The translations under genes were made by a program, and so were the position numbers. A DNA stretch of 34,154 bases, taken from Myxococcales bacterium. GTDB taxonomy: Bacteria > Myxococcota_A > Polyangia > Polyangiales > Houyiibacteriaceae. Under the pieces are notes generated by a model that was not told where the DNA came from, made no database searches, and saw nothing but the letters and a program-made list of their open reading frames with translations. Location: the NCBI GenBank assembly GCA_019637115.1, contig JAHBWH010000083.1, positions 1 through 34,154 on the forward strand, read 5' to 3'. Positions 8,409 to 16,017 of this stretch are shown one piece after another (position 1 is the first letter of the stretch; each line of letters opens with the position of its first letter).

Positions 8409-9110
8409 ATGACCCCCACCGCGTTGCTCCTCCTCAGCCTCCTCGCGCTGTTGCTCGCGCCGCTGGTCCATGCGCTCGCCTCGCGGGTCCGCTACGGCCT
8501 ACCCGTGCTGCGCTGGGCCGCGGTCGTCGGCGTCACGGCGCTCGTGGTCGGACACGTCCTCCCCGAGTGCATCGCGCTCGTCGGCCCCGCCGCGGTCGGC
8601 CTCGCGCTCACCGGGCTCTTCTTGCCCTTCGCCGCCGAGCGGCTCGCCCACGGCAAGGCCCGAGGGAGCGCGCCGTGGGTCGGCCTGGCGGTCGCGGGGC
8701 TCTGCGTGCACGCGCTGATGGACGGCGCCGCCCTCGCGCTCGTCGATGGCCACGTCCGCGACGCGCACGGTCACGGCGAGCGCCACGGGCTCGCCCTCGC
8801 CCTCGCCGTGCTGGCCCACCGCGTCCCCGAAGCCGTGGGCCTCTGGGCGTTGCTCTCGCGTCCCGGCGGGATCCTCGCGCTCGCGCTGCTTGGCCTCGGC
8901 ACGGTGCTCGGCTTCTTCGCGAGCGGGGCGCTCGCGCCAGCGCTCGGCGCCGCGGCGCTGGCGATGCTCCAGGCGTTCGCCGCCGGTGTGCTCCTGCACG
9001 TCCTGGCCCACGCCGCGATGCCGCATACGCACCCGCACGCTCCCGGCGCGATGCCGCACGCCCACCCGCACGCTCCTGCGGTGGAGGCCGGCTCGGGCAA
9101 GCGGGCCTGA
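8409..9110 (+). CDS. ZIP-like divalent metal transporter
   Basis: A 233-residue protein with about seven or eight hydrophobic segments. The ZIP-family metal-site signatures are present in modified form: HALMDG (His101, Asp105) in the fourth helix, and AHRVPE (His137, Glu141) in the fifth, where typical ZIPs have HEIPE. The C-terminus carries a His/Pro-rich tail (PHTHPHAPGAMPHAHPHAP, about residues 205-223) and there is a short His cluster near 120-126. Both are suited to binding zinc, iron or other divalent metals. The ATG has GGAGAG a few bases upstream. The neighbouring FeS membrane protein and the repeat array in front raise the possibility of a metal- or redox-linked unit, but that is inference. 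Direction of transport and metal are not determinable. Confidence 0.75.
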   Translation: MTPTALLLLSLLALLLAPLVHALASRVRYGLPVLRWAAVVGVTALVVGHVLPECIALVGPAAVGLALTGLFLPFAAERLAHGKARGSAPWVGLAVAGLCVHALMDGAALALVDGHVRDAHGHGERHGLALALAVLAHRVPEAVGLWALLSRPGGILALALLGLGTVLGFFASGALAPALGAAALAMLQAFAAGVLLHVLAHAAMPHTHPHAPGAMPHAHPHAPAVEAGSGKRA

Positions 9111-9213
9111 TGCGCTTCCCTCGAGGTGTGGTCGCCAACCTCCGTCGGTGGCCTCCCTCGGCAGTCAGCCTCCCTCGGTCGCCTCGGCCTCCCCCGGAGA
9201 CCCCAGCTCGCCA

Positions 9214-9234
9214 CGTCGACCGTGAAGGTCGACG
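9214..9234. terminator. Hairpin between convergent genes
   Basis: CGTCGACC at 9214-9221 and GGTCGACG at 9227-9234 form a perfect 8-bp stem with a GTGAA loop. It lies between the 3' ends of the ZIP-like gene and the L,D-transpeptidase gene and could act in both directions. There is no U-tract. Confidence 0.5.
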
Positions 9235-9296
9235 CGTCGGTGGCGGTGTTGCCGACCCGGCACCGAGCCCGCTCGTCGACGGAATCTCTCGCTGCC

Positions 9297-10799
9297 TCAG
9301 TCAAAGTGGCCGAGCTGCACCCACGTGCCCTGCGCGAGCCGACGCCCGTTCCACCCCGCCGGCAACGTCGGGGTCGTCCACTCGAAGAGGAAGCGCGCGT
9401 CCACCGGCGCGAGGTTCGTGCACCCGTGGCTCCGGACGCGACCGAAGTCGTCGTGCCAGTACGCCCCGTGGAGCGCGTACGAGCGCCAATAATATTGGGT
9501 CCACGGCACCTCCTCGACCTCGTAGGGGCCATCGTCCGGATCGTGGCCGCGCATCGTCGTCGACAGGTGCTTCTCCTTGATCTGGAAGACCCCCCGCGGG
9601 GTCTCGTAACCCTCGCGGCCGCTCGCGACGAGCGTCGCGTAGATTGGCCGGTCGCCCTCGAACGCGATGAGCGTCTGCTCGGCCAAGTTCACCTGCACCC
9701 ACCGGACACGCGGGGGCACCCGCTCGTCGCGTGGCGCGGCGCGCGCGACGCGGACCTCGGCGCGTCGGAGCGCAAGCCCGTCCGCTGCGACGACGTATCG
9801 GTCGCCGTCGACCTCCACCTCACGAGCGATCGGGAAGCGCGCGTATTTCGCGGCCGTGCCCACGCGCGCGAGACCTCCGCGATCGTCGTAGCGGTAGAGC
9901 GCGCGCGGCTCGGCGTAGACGAACGCCAGCGGGAGCCGACTCTCACCCTCGAGCCGCTCGCCGACGAGCCGCGAGGGCGGCAGGCGCTCGAGCTCTTCGT
10001 CCAGCACGTAGCGCCCACGCACCGAGCGCGCGAAGACCCCGCCCTCGGTGCGCTCCACCTCGTCGAGCGCGACGAAGTAGTCGCCGACCATGCGGAGGTC
10101 GACGACCTCTGGCGCGGGCACGTCCTCCCCCTCGGCGGCCGCGCGATAGGCCTCGAGCGCGGGCAGCTCGCTCGCCTCGGGCAGCCGATAGAGCCGCAGC
10201 GCCCCGCGGCGCTTCACCATCGCGTACTCGTAGGGCAAGGCCGCGTCGAGCGCCGCGTGCTTCTGCGCGCGCTCGCTCGGGCGAGACGAGATGATGAACC
10301 CGTCGCGTGAGCAGACGTACCCCTCCGAGAGCGGGTACCACGCGCCCGCGCAGCCTCGGCCCACGACGCGCTCTCCGACCGGCAAGACGCGGCCCCGCCG
10401 GACCAACCCGAGCACGTTCCGACCCCGCTGAGGCCGCGAGTACACGGGCGCGTCGAAGTGGAACGCCGTCGCCGCCAGCTCCTCCCCTTCGCCTAGCTCT
10501 GGGAGCTGCAGCGGCTCGAAGGAGGCCGGCACCGATGGCGCCCGGAGGACGAGCGGCTCGACGTCCCGCCCTGCCGCCTGCGCCGCGAAGCCCGCTGGCG
10601 CGCCGAAGGGCACCTCGAGAGGCTCCTCGACGTCGATCATCTCGGGCGGAGGCTCCTCCTCGAGGAGACCCTCGAGACCGATCGCCTCGAGGCCTCGTGC
10701 GAAGCTCGGCGCCCCTCCGCTCGATGGGACGGCACCCACCGTGAAAACCCCCACGACCACCACCGCGATCGCTCCTACGGCGGCCAGAACCCAGCGCAC
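9297..10799 (-). CDS. L,D-transpeptidase (YkuD domain), membrane-anchored
   Basis: About 500 residues. An N-terminal transmembrane anchor (VLAAVGAIAVVVVGVFTVGA) is followed by an acidic, proline-rich linker, a long middle region with an SH3-like look (YSRPQRGRNVLGLVRRG), and a C-terminal YkuD catalytic domain. That domain shows SYALHGAYWHDDFG and SHGCTNL with the nucleophile Cys about 40 residues before the end. Known enzymes form 3-3 peptidoglycan cross-links or attach outer-membrane proteins to the wall, in the periplasm. The start is uncertain: an ATG at 10862 would overlap the divergent neighbour's start codon, so I prefer an in-frame GTG at 10799, which leaves a real promoter space; GTG at 10817 is a further option. 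Family assignment is firm. Confidence 0.9.
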   Translation of the reverse strand: MRWVLAAVGAIAVVVVGVFTVGAVPSSGGAPSFARGLEAIGLEGLLEEEPPPEMIDVEEPLEVPFGAPAGFAAQAAGRDVEPLVLRAPSVPASFEPLQLPELGEGEELAATAFHFDAPVYSRPQRGRNVLGLVRRGRVLPVGERVVGRGCAGAWYPLSEGYVCSRDGFIISSRPSERAQKHAALDAALPYEYAMVKRRGALRLYRLPEASELPALEAYRAAAEGEDVPAPEVVDLRMVGDYFVALDEVERTEGGVFARSVRGRYVLDEELERLPPSRLVGERLEGESRLPLAFVYAEPRALYRYDDRGGLARVGTAAKYARFPIAREVEVDGDRYVVAADGLALRRAEVRVARAAPRDERVPPRVRWVQVNLAEQTLIAFEGDRPIYATLVASGREGYETPRGVFQIKEKHLSTTMRGHDPDDGPYEVEEVPWTQYYWRSYALHGAYWHDDFGRVRSHGCTNLAPVDARFLFEWTTPTLPAGWNGRRLAQGTWVQLGHFD

Positions 10800-10807
10800 G
10801 CCACCTA

Positions 10808-10835
10808 GTGTGAACACAAATGTTTGCGACGCAAA
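10808..10835. promoter_or_regulatory. Two palindromes between divergent genes
   Basis: GTGT-GA-ACAC at 10808-10817 and TTTGCG-A-CGCAAA at 10823-10835 lie in the short space between the L,D-transpeptidase and the PLP enzyme genes. The local sequence is richer in A/T than its surroundings. They look like dimeric regulator sites, but the regulator is unknown and no clear -10 was identified. Confidence 0.4.
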
Positions 10836-10860
10836 GGATTTGACCGCACAACGTAGAGTC

Positions 10861-12024
10861 ATGAGCCAACGGCTTCGAACCCTCGTCGTCCATGCGGGCG
10901 AGCACCGTGAGGGTGGCGCAGTCGCCGCCCCGACCTACCGAAGCTCCACCTACGCCCTCGGCGAGCCCGAGAGCTTCGACGACATCCGCTACATCCGCCT
11001 GAACAACACGCCCACCCAGCAGGCCGCCGAGGCCAAGCTCGCCGCGCTCGAGGCGGGCGACGCGCTCGTGACGCCGTCTGGCACCGCGGCGGTGTGGCTC
11101 GCGCTCAACGCGTGCGTGCAGCCTGGCGAGCACGTGCTCGCGCCGGCACGTGTCTACGGCGGCACGCGCAAGATCCTCGATCACCTCACGGAGCGCGAGG
11201 GCGTGGAGGTGACCTACGTGGATCTCTCTCGGCCCGAGACCTGGGAGAGCGCCCGGCGCCCGAACACCCGCGCGTTCTTCTGCGAGACGATCGCGAACCC
11301 CTGGATGAGCGTGCCACCCCTCCAAGAGATCGTCGCGTTCGCGCGGCGCCACGGGCTCGTCAGCCTCATCGACAACACGCTCGCGACGCCCGTGCTCTAC
11401 CGGCCACGCGAGCACGGCTTCGACGTGGTCGTGCACAGCGCGTCCAAGCACCTCAACGGCCACAGCGACGTCGTCGCGGGCGCGATCATCGCGGCGCCCG
11501 AGCGCCTGCGCGCGATCCGCGTGCACGCCAACCGCCTCGGGATCTGCCCGGACCCCGAGGCCTGCGCGCTCCTCGTGCGCGGCATGAAGACGCTCCCGCT
11601 GCGGGTCGGCGCACAATGCGACGCAGCGATGACGCTCGCGCGCTGGCTCGACGCGCACGCGGAGGTCGACGCGGTCTGCTTCCCGGGTTTGCCAGGCGAT
11701 CCGAGCCACGCGCGCGCGACGGAGCTCCTCGACGGGTTCGGGACGATGCTCTCGTTCACGCCGAGTGGCGGCGAGCGGCGCGCGCGCGCGCTGATCGCGT
11801 CCCTGCGCCTCCCCATCGAGGCGCCGAGCCTGGGCGGCGTCGAGACCCTCGTCTCGCGCCCTGCGACCACGTCCCACGCGGGCCTGCCCGCCGAGCTGCG
11901 TCGCTCGATGGGCGTCGACGACGCGATGATTCGCGTCTCGGTCGGCGTCGAAGATCCGGACGACCTCATCGCCGACTTCGAGGCGGCGCTCGCCGAGAGC
12001 GCGCTCGCCGACGCGGCGGAGTAG
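10861..12024 (+). CDS. Cys/Met-metabolism PLP enzyme (cystathionine synthase/lyase family)
   Basis: A 387-residue fold-type I PLP enzyme. It begins with the family pattern RTLVVHAGEHREGGAVAAPTYRSSTY, has a PLP-phosphate-contact segment ALVTPSGTAAVWLAL, the aspartate in SLIDNTLATPV, and the Schiff-base lysine in HSASKHLNGHSDVV. GGVETLVSRPATTSHA and RVSVGVEDPDDLIADFEAAL close it, as in cystathionine gamma-synthase, beta/gamma-lyase and methionine gamma-lyase. Which reaction it performs cannot be settled from motifs. The ATG at 10861 gives the expected family N-terminus; the frame is open further upstream but that part is not protein-like. It is the only gene here ending in TAG. A hairpin starts two bases after the stop. 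Confidence 0.9.
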   Translation: MSQRLRTLVVHAGEHREGGAVAAPTYRSSTYALGEPESFDDIRYIRLNNTPTQQAAEAKLAALEAGDALVTPSGTAAVWLALNACVQPGEHVLAPARVYGGTRKILDHLTEREGVEVTYVDLSRPETWESARRPNTRAFFCETIANPWMSVPPLQEIVAFARRHGLVSLIDNTLATPVLYRPREHGFDVVVHSASKHLNGHSDVVAGAIIAAPERLRAIRVHANRLGICPDPEACALLVRGMKTLPLRVGAQCDAAMTLARWLDAHAEVDAVCFPGLPGDPSHARATELLDGFGTMLSFTPSGGERRARALIASLRLPIEAPSLGGVETLVSRPATTSHAGLPAELRRSMGVDDAMIRVSVGVEDPDDLIADFEAALAESALADAAE

Positions 12025-12025
12025 G

Positions 12026-12053
12026 CACGCCCCCGACGCCGTGTTGGGGCGTG
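12026..12053 (+). terminator. Hairpin after the PLP enzyme gene
   Basis: CACGCCCC at 12026-12033 pairs with GGGGCGTG at 12046-12053 across a 12-base loop, directly after the TAG stop. It is terminator-like but lacks a U-tract. Confidence 0.5.
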
Positions 12054-12056
12054 TAC

Positions 12057-12200
12057 GGGGGGTCCGATTGGAGTCGGGTCCGCATCGGTTCCGGGTTCCG
12101 AGTCGAGGTCCGCATCCGGGTTCCGAGTCGGGGGTCCACCGTCCGGATCCGGGTCCGCCGTCCGTCGTCCGCCGCCGTCCGGATCCGGTGTCCGGGTCAG
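12057..12200. repeat. Low-complexity GGTTCCGAGTCG/GGTCCGGATCC repeats
   Basis: GC-rich near-repeats of GGTCCGCATC and CGGGTTCCGAGTCG (12092-12105 and 12117-12130, a 25-base period) grade into GTCCGGATCCGGGTCCGCC-type repeats. The complement contains CGACTCGGAACC, the core of the array at the left window edge. No gene is supported here. Confidence 0.7.
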
Positions 12201-12330
12201 GGTCGGGCCATCCAACGGCTGTGTCGTTCCAGCGTCGGGGCCCAAGCCAGTCGCCAGGCGGATGCGCGGATGCGTGAATGCGCGGATGACGCGCTGCGGC
12301 GTCGCGCGATCGGGGGGTCGCACCGCCGCC

Positions 12331-12463
12331 ACAGTCGAAACATTTTTTACACGAAATATTTTCGACACAAAAAAAGACGTTTCATCTCGGGCAGTTGGGT
12401 CACGACGTCCCCAGCCATGTACTTTGCACCCACTTGATTTGCGTACGAACTTTCATATAACGG
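12331..12463 (+). promoter_or_regulatory. AT-rich promoter island of the ectoine operon
   Basis: This stretch is strikingly A/T-rich for the window, with runs such as TTTTTT and AAAAAAA. It contains an inverted repeat GTCGAAA (12334-12340) / TTTCGAC (12360-12366). A candidate promoter is TTGATT (12434-12439), a 16-base spacer, and TATAAC (12456-12461), the last reaching almost to the first possible start codon of lysC. Osmotic control is expected for ectoine genes in general; the actual regulator is not visible, and no ectR-like gene is in the window. Confidence 0.55.
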
Positions 12464-13645
12464 GTGGCCGTGCAAGCTATCCCAGTTACCAAGCCTGGCC
12501 GGCGCCTCGCCGTCCAGAAGTTCGGCGGCTCTTCGCTCGCCACCACCGACAAGATCGCCAAGGTCGCGCAGCGCATCGCCGCAGAGCGGCGGGACGGTCG
12601 ACCGATCGTGGTCGTCGCCTCGGCCATGGGCGGTCGCACCGACGCCCTCGTCGAGCTCGCGACCGCGCTCTCCGACGCGCCGGAGCCGCGCGAGCTCGAC
12701 GCCCTGCTCGCGACGGGCGAGAGCGCCTCGACGGCCCTCCTCGCCATGGCCCTCGAGGATCTCGGCGTGCCCGCCCTCTCGCTCCGCGGTTGGCAGGCAG
12801 GCATCCGGACGGAGGGCCCCCACGGCCACGCCCACATCGCCAGCATCGACACCACGCGCCTGCGCGCCGAGCTCGACGCGGGCCGCGTCCCGGTCGTCTG
12901 CGGCTTCCAGGGCATCGGACCCGACGGCTGCATCACCACGCTCGGGCGCGGCGGCTCCGACACGAGCGCCGTCGCCGTGGCGGGTGCGCTCGGCGCCGCC
13001 TGCGAGATCTACTCGGACGTCCCTGGCGTCTTCACCGCGGATCCCCGCTACGTCCCGAGCGCGAAGCTCGTGCCCTGTCTTCGTTACGACGAGATGCTCA
13101 CGTACGCGCGCGCGGGCGCCAAGGTCCTCAACACCGACGCCGTCGCGGTCGCCCGCGACCTCCGCGTGCCCATCCACGCCCGCTCGACCTTCGAGCCGGG
13201 CGACGGGACCCTGGTCACGAGCGAGGTCCCCGAGACCAGCGTCACGGGCGTCGCCACGCGCCGCGCGGCCTTCCACATCCGGGGCGAGGCCGACGCGGTC
13301 GCGACCGCGCTCGAGGCACACCACCTCGTCACGCGCCGCATCCGCGACGGACGGCACGAGGCGCTGATCGTCCTCAACGAAGGCGCCCGCCCCGAGGACC
13401 TCGAGGGCGTCGTCGCGATGGGCGCCTACGGCACGGTTTCGGTCGTCGGGCGCCGCGCGCCGCAGCTCGTCGCCGCGGGTCGCGCGGCCCTCGAGAGCGT
13501 CGGCCAGCACGCGCTCGACGTCTGGATCGAGGAGCACGCGCTGACGTGCGTCGTCTCGGGCGATCCGCAGCACGCTGCGCGCAGCATCCACTCCGCGCTC
13601 ATCGACCGTCGCGTCGGTCGGGCGGAGGTCGAAGCGCGTGCTTGA
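12464..13645 (+). CDS. lysC: Aspartate kinase
   Basis: Phosphorylates L-aspartate to aspartyl-4-phosphate, the entry to aspartate-semialdehyde and so to ectoine. The 393-residue protein shows KFGGSSLA at the N-terminus, GRGGSDTSAVAVA, and YSDVPGVFTADPRYV. After about residue 250 there is a C-terminal region of ACT-type length. It resembles the ordinary LysC class in length, not the longer Ask_Ect type often found with ectoine genes. The first codon is GTG at 12464; a second in-frame GTG at 12470 is equally possible and sits about where a transcript from the TATAAC promoter would begin. It overlaps ectA by 8 bases and heads the ectoine operon, so it likely serves precursor supply under osmotic stress. 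Confidence 0.95.
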   Translation: MAVQAIPVTKPGRRLAVQKFGGSSLATTDKIAKVAQRIAAERRDGRPIVVVASAMGGRTDALVELATALSDAPEPRELDALLATGESASTALLAMALEDLGVPALSLRGWQAGIRTEGPHGHAHIASIDTTRLRAELDAGRVPVVCGFQGIGPDGCITTLGRGGSDTSAVAVAGALGAACEIYSDVPGVFTADPRYVPSAKLVPCLRYDEMLTYARAGAKVLNTDAVAVARDLRVPIHARSTFEPGDGTLVTSEVPETSVTGVATRRAAFHIRGEADAVATALEAHHLVTRRIRDGRHEALIVLNEGARPEDLEGVVAMGAYGTVSVVGRRAPQLVAAGRAALESVGQHALDVWIEEHALTCVVSGDPQHAARSIHSALIDRRVGRAEVEARA

Positions 13646-14219
13646 CGCGCCAACCGTAGAGCCCGCGAAGGCCATGGAGCCCGCGACGGCCGCTCTGATC
13701 CGTCTGCGCCGGACTCGGCCCGAGGACGGCGCAGCGATCTGGTCGCTCCGAGAGGCGGTCGGCACGCTCGACCCCAACAGCGCGTACCTCTACCTGCTGC
13801 TCGCCGACCGCTTCCGTGACACGTGCGCGGTCGCCGAGGACGCGAGCGGCGGGCTCGTGGCCTTCCTGACGGGGTTCGTCCCGCCGCGTCAGCCGGACAC
13901 CTACTTCGTCTGGCAGATCGGGGTCCACACACGCGCGCGCGGGCTCGGGCTCGCAGGGCGCCTGCTCGACCACGTCGTCGACCGGCTCCCCGCGGTGCGC
14001 TTCCTCGAAGCCACCGTCTCCCCCTCGAACACCGCCTCGAGCGCGCTCTTCCGCGCCTTCGCCCGCCGACGCGAGGCGAAGCTCGTCGTGAGCGCCGGAT
14101 ATCCAGCCGACCGCTTCCCCGCGGTCGAGCCCCCCCACGAGGCCGAGCCGCTGTACCGCATCGGTCCCTTCGAGCCCTCTCCAACTTCCTCTCCAACCGA
14201 GAACACGAGCACCTCATGA
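13638..14219 (+). CDS. ectA: L-2,4-diaminobutyrate N-acetyltransferase
   Basis: Acetylates L-2,4-diaminobutyrate to N-gamma-acetyl-diaminobutyrate using acetyl-CoA, the second ectoine-specific step. The 193-residue GNAT protein has the EctA hallmarks LDPNSAYLYLLLADRF, DTYFVWQIGV, the acetyl-CoA loop RARGLGLAGRLL, and TVSPSNTASSALFRAFAR. GTG at 13638 is preferred because GGAGG lies about 9 bases upstream; an ATG at 13674 has poorer spacing. It overlaps lysC by 8 bases and ectB by 4 bases (ATGA), so translation is probably coupled. Confidence 0.95.
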   Translation: MLDAPTVEPAKAMEPATAALIRLRRTRPEDGAAIWSLREAVGTLDPNSAYLYLLLADRFRDTCAVAEDASGGLVAFLTGFVPPRQPDTYFVWQIGVHTRARGLGLAGRLLDHVVDRLPAVRFLEATVSPSNTASSALFRAFARRREAKLVVSAGYPADRFPAVEPPHEAEPLYRIGPFEPSPTSSPTENTSTS

Positions 14220-15586
14220 TCCCGCCCATCTTCGAACGCCTCGAGTCCGAGGTCCGCGGCTATTGCCGCAGCTTCCCGACCACCTTCACGCACGCAAGCG
14301 GCGCCACGCTCCGCGACGATCGCGGCCGCGAGTACGTCGACTTCTTCGCGGGCGCGGGCGCGCTCAGCTACGGCCACGACGCGCCGTATCTGCGCGAAGC
14401 GCTCATCGCCTACCTGCAGAGCGGCGGCATCGTGCACAGCCTCGACCTGCACACCGCCGCCAAGGCGCGCTTCCTCGAGACGCTCGAGGAGGTCGTGCTC
14501 AAGCCCCGCGGGCTCGACATGAAGGTGATGTTCCCCGGGCCGACCGGCACGAACGCCGTCGAGGCCGCGCTGAAGCTCGCGCGCAAGGTCACCGGCCGCA
14601 CCAACGTCGTGAGCTTCACGAACGGCTTCCACGGCATGACCCTCGGCGCGCTCGCCGTGACCGGGAACGCCGGCAAGCGCGCGGGCGCGGGCGTCCCGCT
14701 CGCGCACGGCCGCGCGCTCCCCTTCGACGGCTACCTCGGCGAGGGCGTCGACACGCTCGACTTCTTCGAGCACCTGCTGCGTGACAGCTCGAGCGGCCTC
14801 GACAAGCCCGCAGCCGTCATCCTCGAGACCGTCCAGGCCGAGGGCGGCGTCAACGTCGCGAGCGTGGAGTGGCTGCGACGGCTGCGCCGCATCACCGAAG
14901 AGCATGGTGTGCTGCTCGTCGTCGACGACATCCAGGTCGGCTGCGGTCGCACGGGCCCATTCTTCAGCTTCGAGCGCACGGGCGACGTGCGCACGGGCGC
15001 GATCACCCCCGACATCATCACGCTCTCGAAGTCGCTCAGCGGCTACGGCATGCCCTTCGCCGTCACGATGTTCCGCCCCGAGCTCGACGTGTGGTCGCCC
15101 GGCGAGCACAACGGCACCTTCCGCGGCTTCAACCTCGCGATGGTCACCGCGACCGCGGCGCTCGACGCGCACTGGCGCGACGACACCCTGACACGCGAGA
15201 CCGCGCGCAAGGCCGAGCTCGTCCGCGCACGCCTCGCCAAGATCGCCGCGGCGATGGGCGGCCGCGTCGTGGATCAGCGCGGCCTCGGGCTCATCCAGGG
15301 CCTCGAGTGCAGGCCGGCGAAGCTCGCGTCGATGGTCTCGAAGGCCGCCTTCGAGCGCGGCCTCGTCATCGAGACCGCGGGCGCGAACGACGAGGTCGTC
15401 AAGGTCCTCCCGCCGCTCGTCATCGACGACGCCGACCTCGCGCGCGGGCTCGACGTGCTCGAGGCGAGCTTCGCCGTCGCAGCGCGGCGTCTGCGTGACG
15501 ACGACGACGACACGCCAGCGCTCACGAGCGACTATGAGCCTGTCATCCACGCGGGCGCGAGCCACGACGAGGAGGTGCGCCGATGA
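14216..15586 (+). CDS. ectB: Diaminobutyrate-2-oxoglutarate transaminase
   Basis: Transfers an amino group from glutamate to aspartate-semialdehyde to give L-2,4-diaminobutyrate. This 456-residue class III aminotransferase shows DFFAGAGALSYGHD, MFPGPTGTNAVEAALKLAR, FTNGFHGMTLGALAVTG, the PLP-ring aspartate region VVDDIQVGCGRTG (Asp237/238), and the Schiff-base Lys272 in TLSKSLSGYGMPFAV. It carries a C-terminal tail of about 30 acidic or disordered residues beyond the usual end (DDDDDTPALTSDYEPV). The ATG overlaps the ectA stop and its own stop overlaps the ectC start, each as ATGA. Confidence 0.97.
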   Translation: MIPPIFERLESEVRGYCRSFPTTFTHASGATLRDDRGREYVDFFAGAGALSYGHDAPYLREALIAYLQSGGIVHSLDLHTAAKARFLETLEEVVLKPRGLDMKVMFPGPTGTNAVEAALKLARKVTGRTNVVSFTNGFHGMTLGALAVTGNAGKRAGAGVPLAHGRALPFDGYLGEGVDTLDFFEHLLRDSSSGLDKPAAVILETVQAEGGVNVASVEWLRRLRRITEEHGVLLVVDDIQVGCGRTGPFFSFERTGDVRTGAITPDIITLSKSLSGYGMPFAVTMFRPELDVWSPGEHNGTFRGFNLAMVTATAALDAHWRDDTLTRETARKAELVRARLAKIAAAMGGRVVDQRGLGLIQGLECRPAKLASMVSKAAFERGLVIETAGANDEVVKVLPPLVIDDADLARGLDVLEASFAVAARRLRDDDDDTPALTSDYEPVIHAGASHDEEVRR

Positions 15587-16005
15587 TCGTCCGCACGCTC
15601 GACGAGGTCGTCGGCACCGATCGCGACGTGAGCGGGGAGACGTGGACGAGCCGCCGCCTCCTCCTCGCGCACGAGGGCATGGGCTTCAGCATGCACGACA
15701 CGCTGATCCACGCCGGCACGACGACCGAGATGCACTACAAGCACCACCTCGAGGCGGTCTACTGCGTCGAGGGAGAGGGCACGCTCGAGGACCTCGAGAC
15801 CGGCCAGACCCACCGCATCGTGCCGGGCACCATCTACGCGCTCGACGGGCACGAGCGGCACGTCCTGCGGGCGACGAAGACGCTGCGCCTCGTGTGTGTC
15901 TTCAACCCGCCCGTCACCGGGCGCGAGGTGCACGGCGAGGACGGGGCCTACCCGCCACCGCCCGACGCCGCGGCCACCGCCGCGACGGCTGCCCCGACGC
16001 GCTGA
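15583..16005 (+). CDS. ectC: L-ectoine synthase
   Basis: Cyclises N-gamma-acetyl-diaminobutyrate to ectoine with loss of water. The 140-residue cupin matches EctC throughout: YKHHLEAVYCVEGEG, PGTIYALDGHERHVLRA and CVFNPPVTGREVH. Glu57, Tyr85 and His93 fall at the positions known as metal ligands in studied EctC proteins. A GGAGG site lies 8-9 bases before the ATG, within the end of ectB, and the start overlaps the ectB stop. No ectoine hydroxylase (ectD) follows; the next gene is a transporter 12 bases downstream. Confidence 0.97.
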   Translation: MIVRTLDEVVGTDRDVSGETWTSRRLLLAHEGMGFSMHDTLIHAGTTTEMHYKHHLEAVYCVEGEGTLEDLETGQTHRIVPGTIYALDGHERHVLRATKTLRLVCVFNPPVTGREVHGEDGAYPPPPDAAATAATAAPTR

Positions 16006-16017
16006 CCCTCGTCGACC

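Noticed and set aside
12041-12437. Small genes in the spacer before lysC
   Set aside because: The open frames consist of repeats or run into the AT-rich promoter island and have no ribosome sites.
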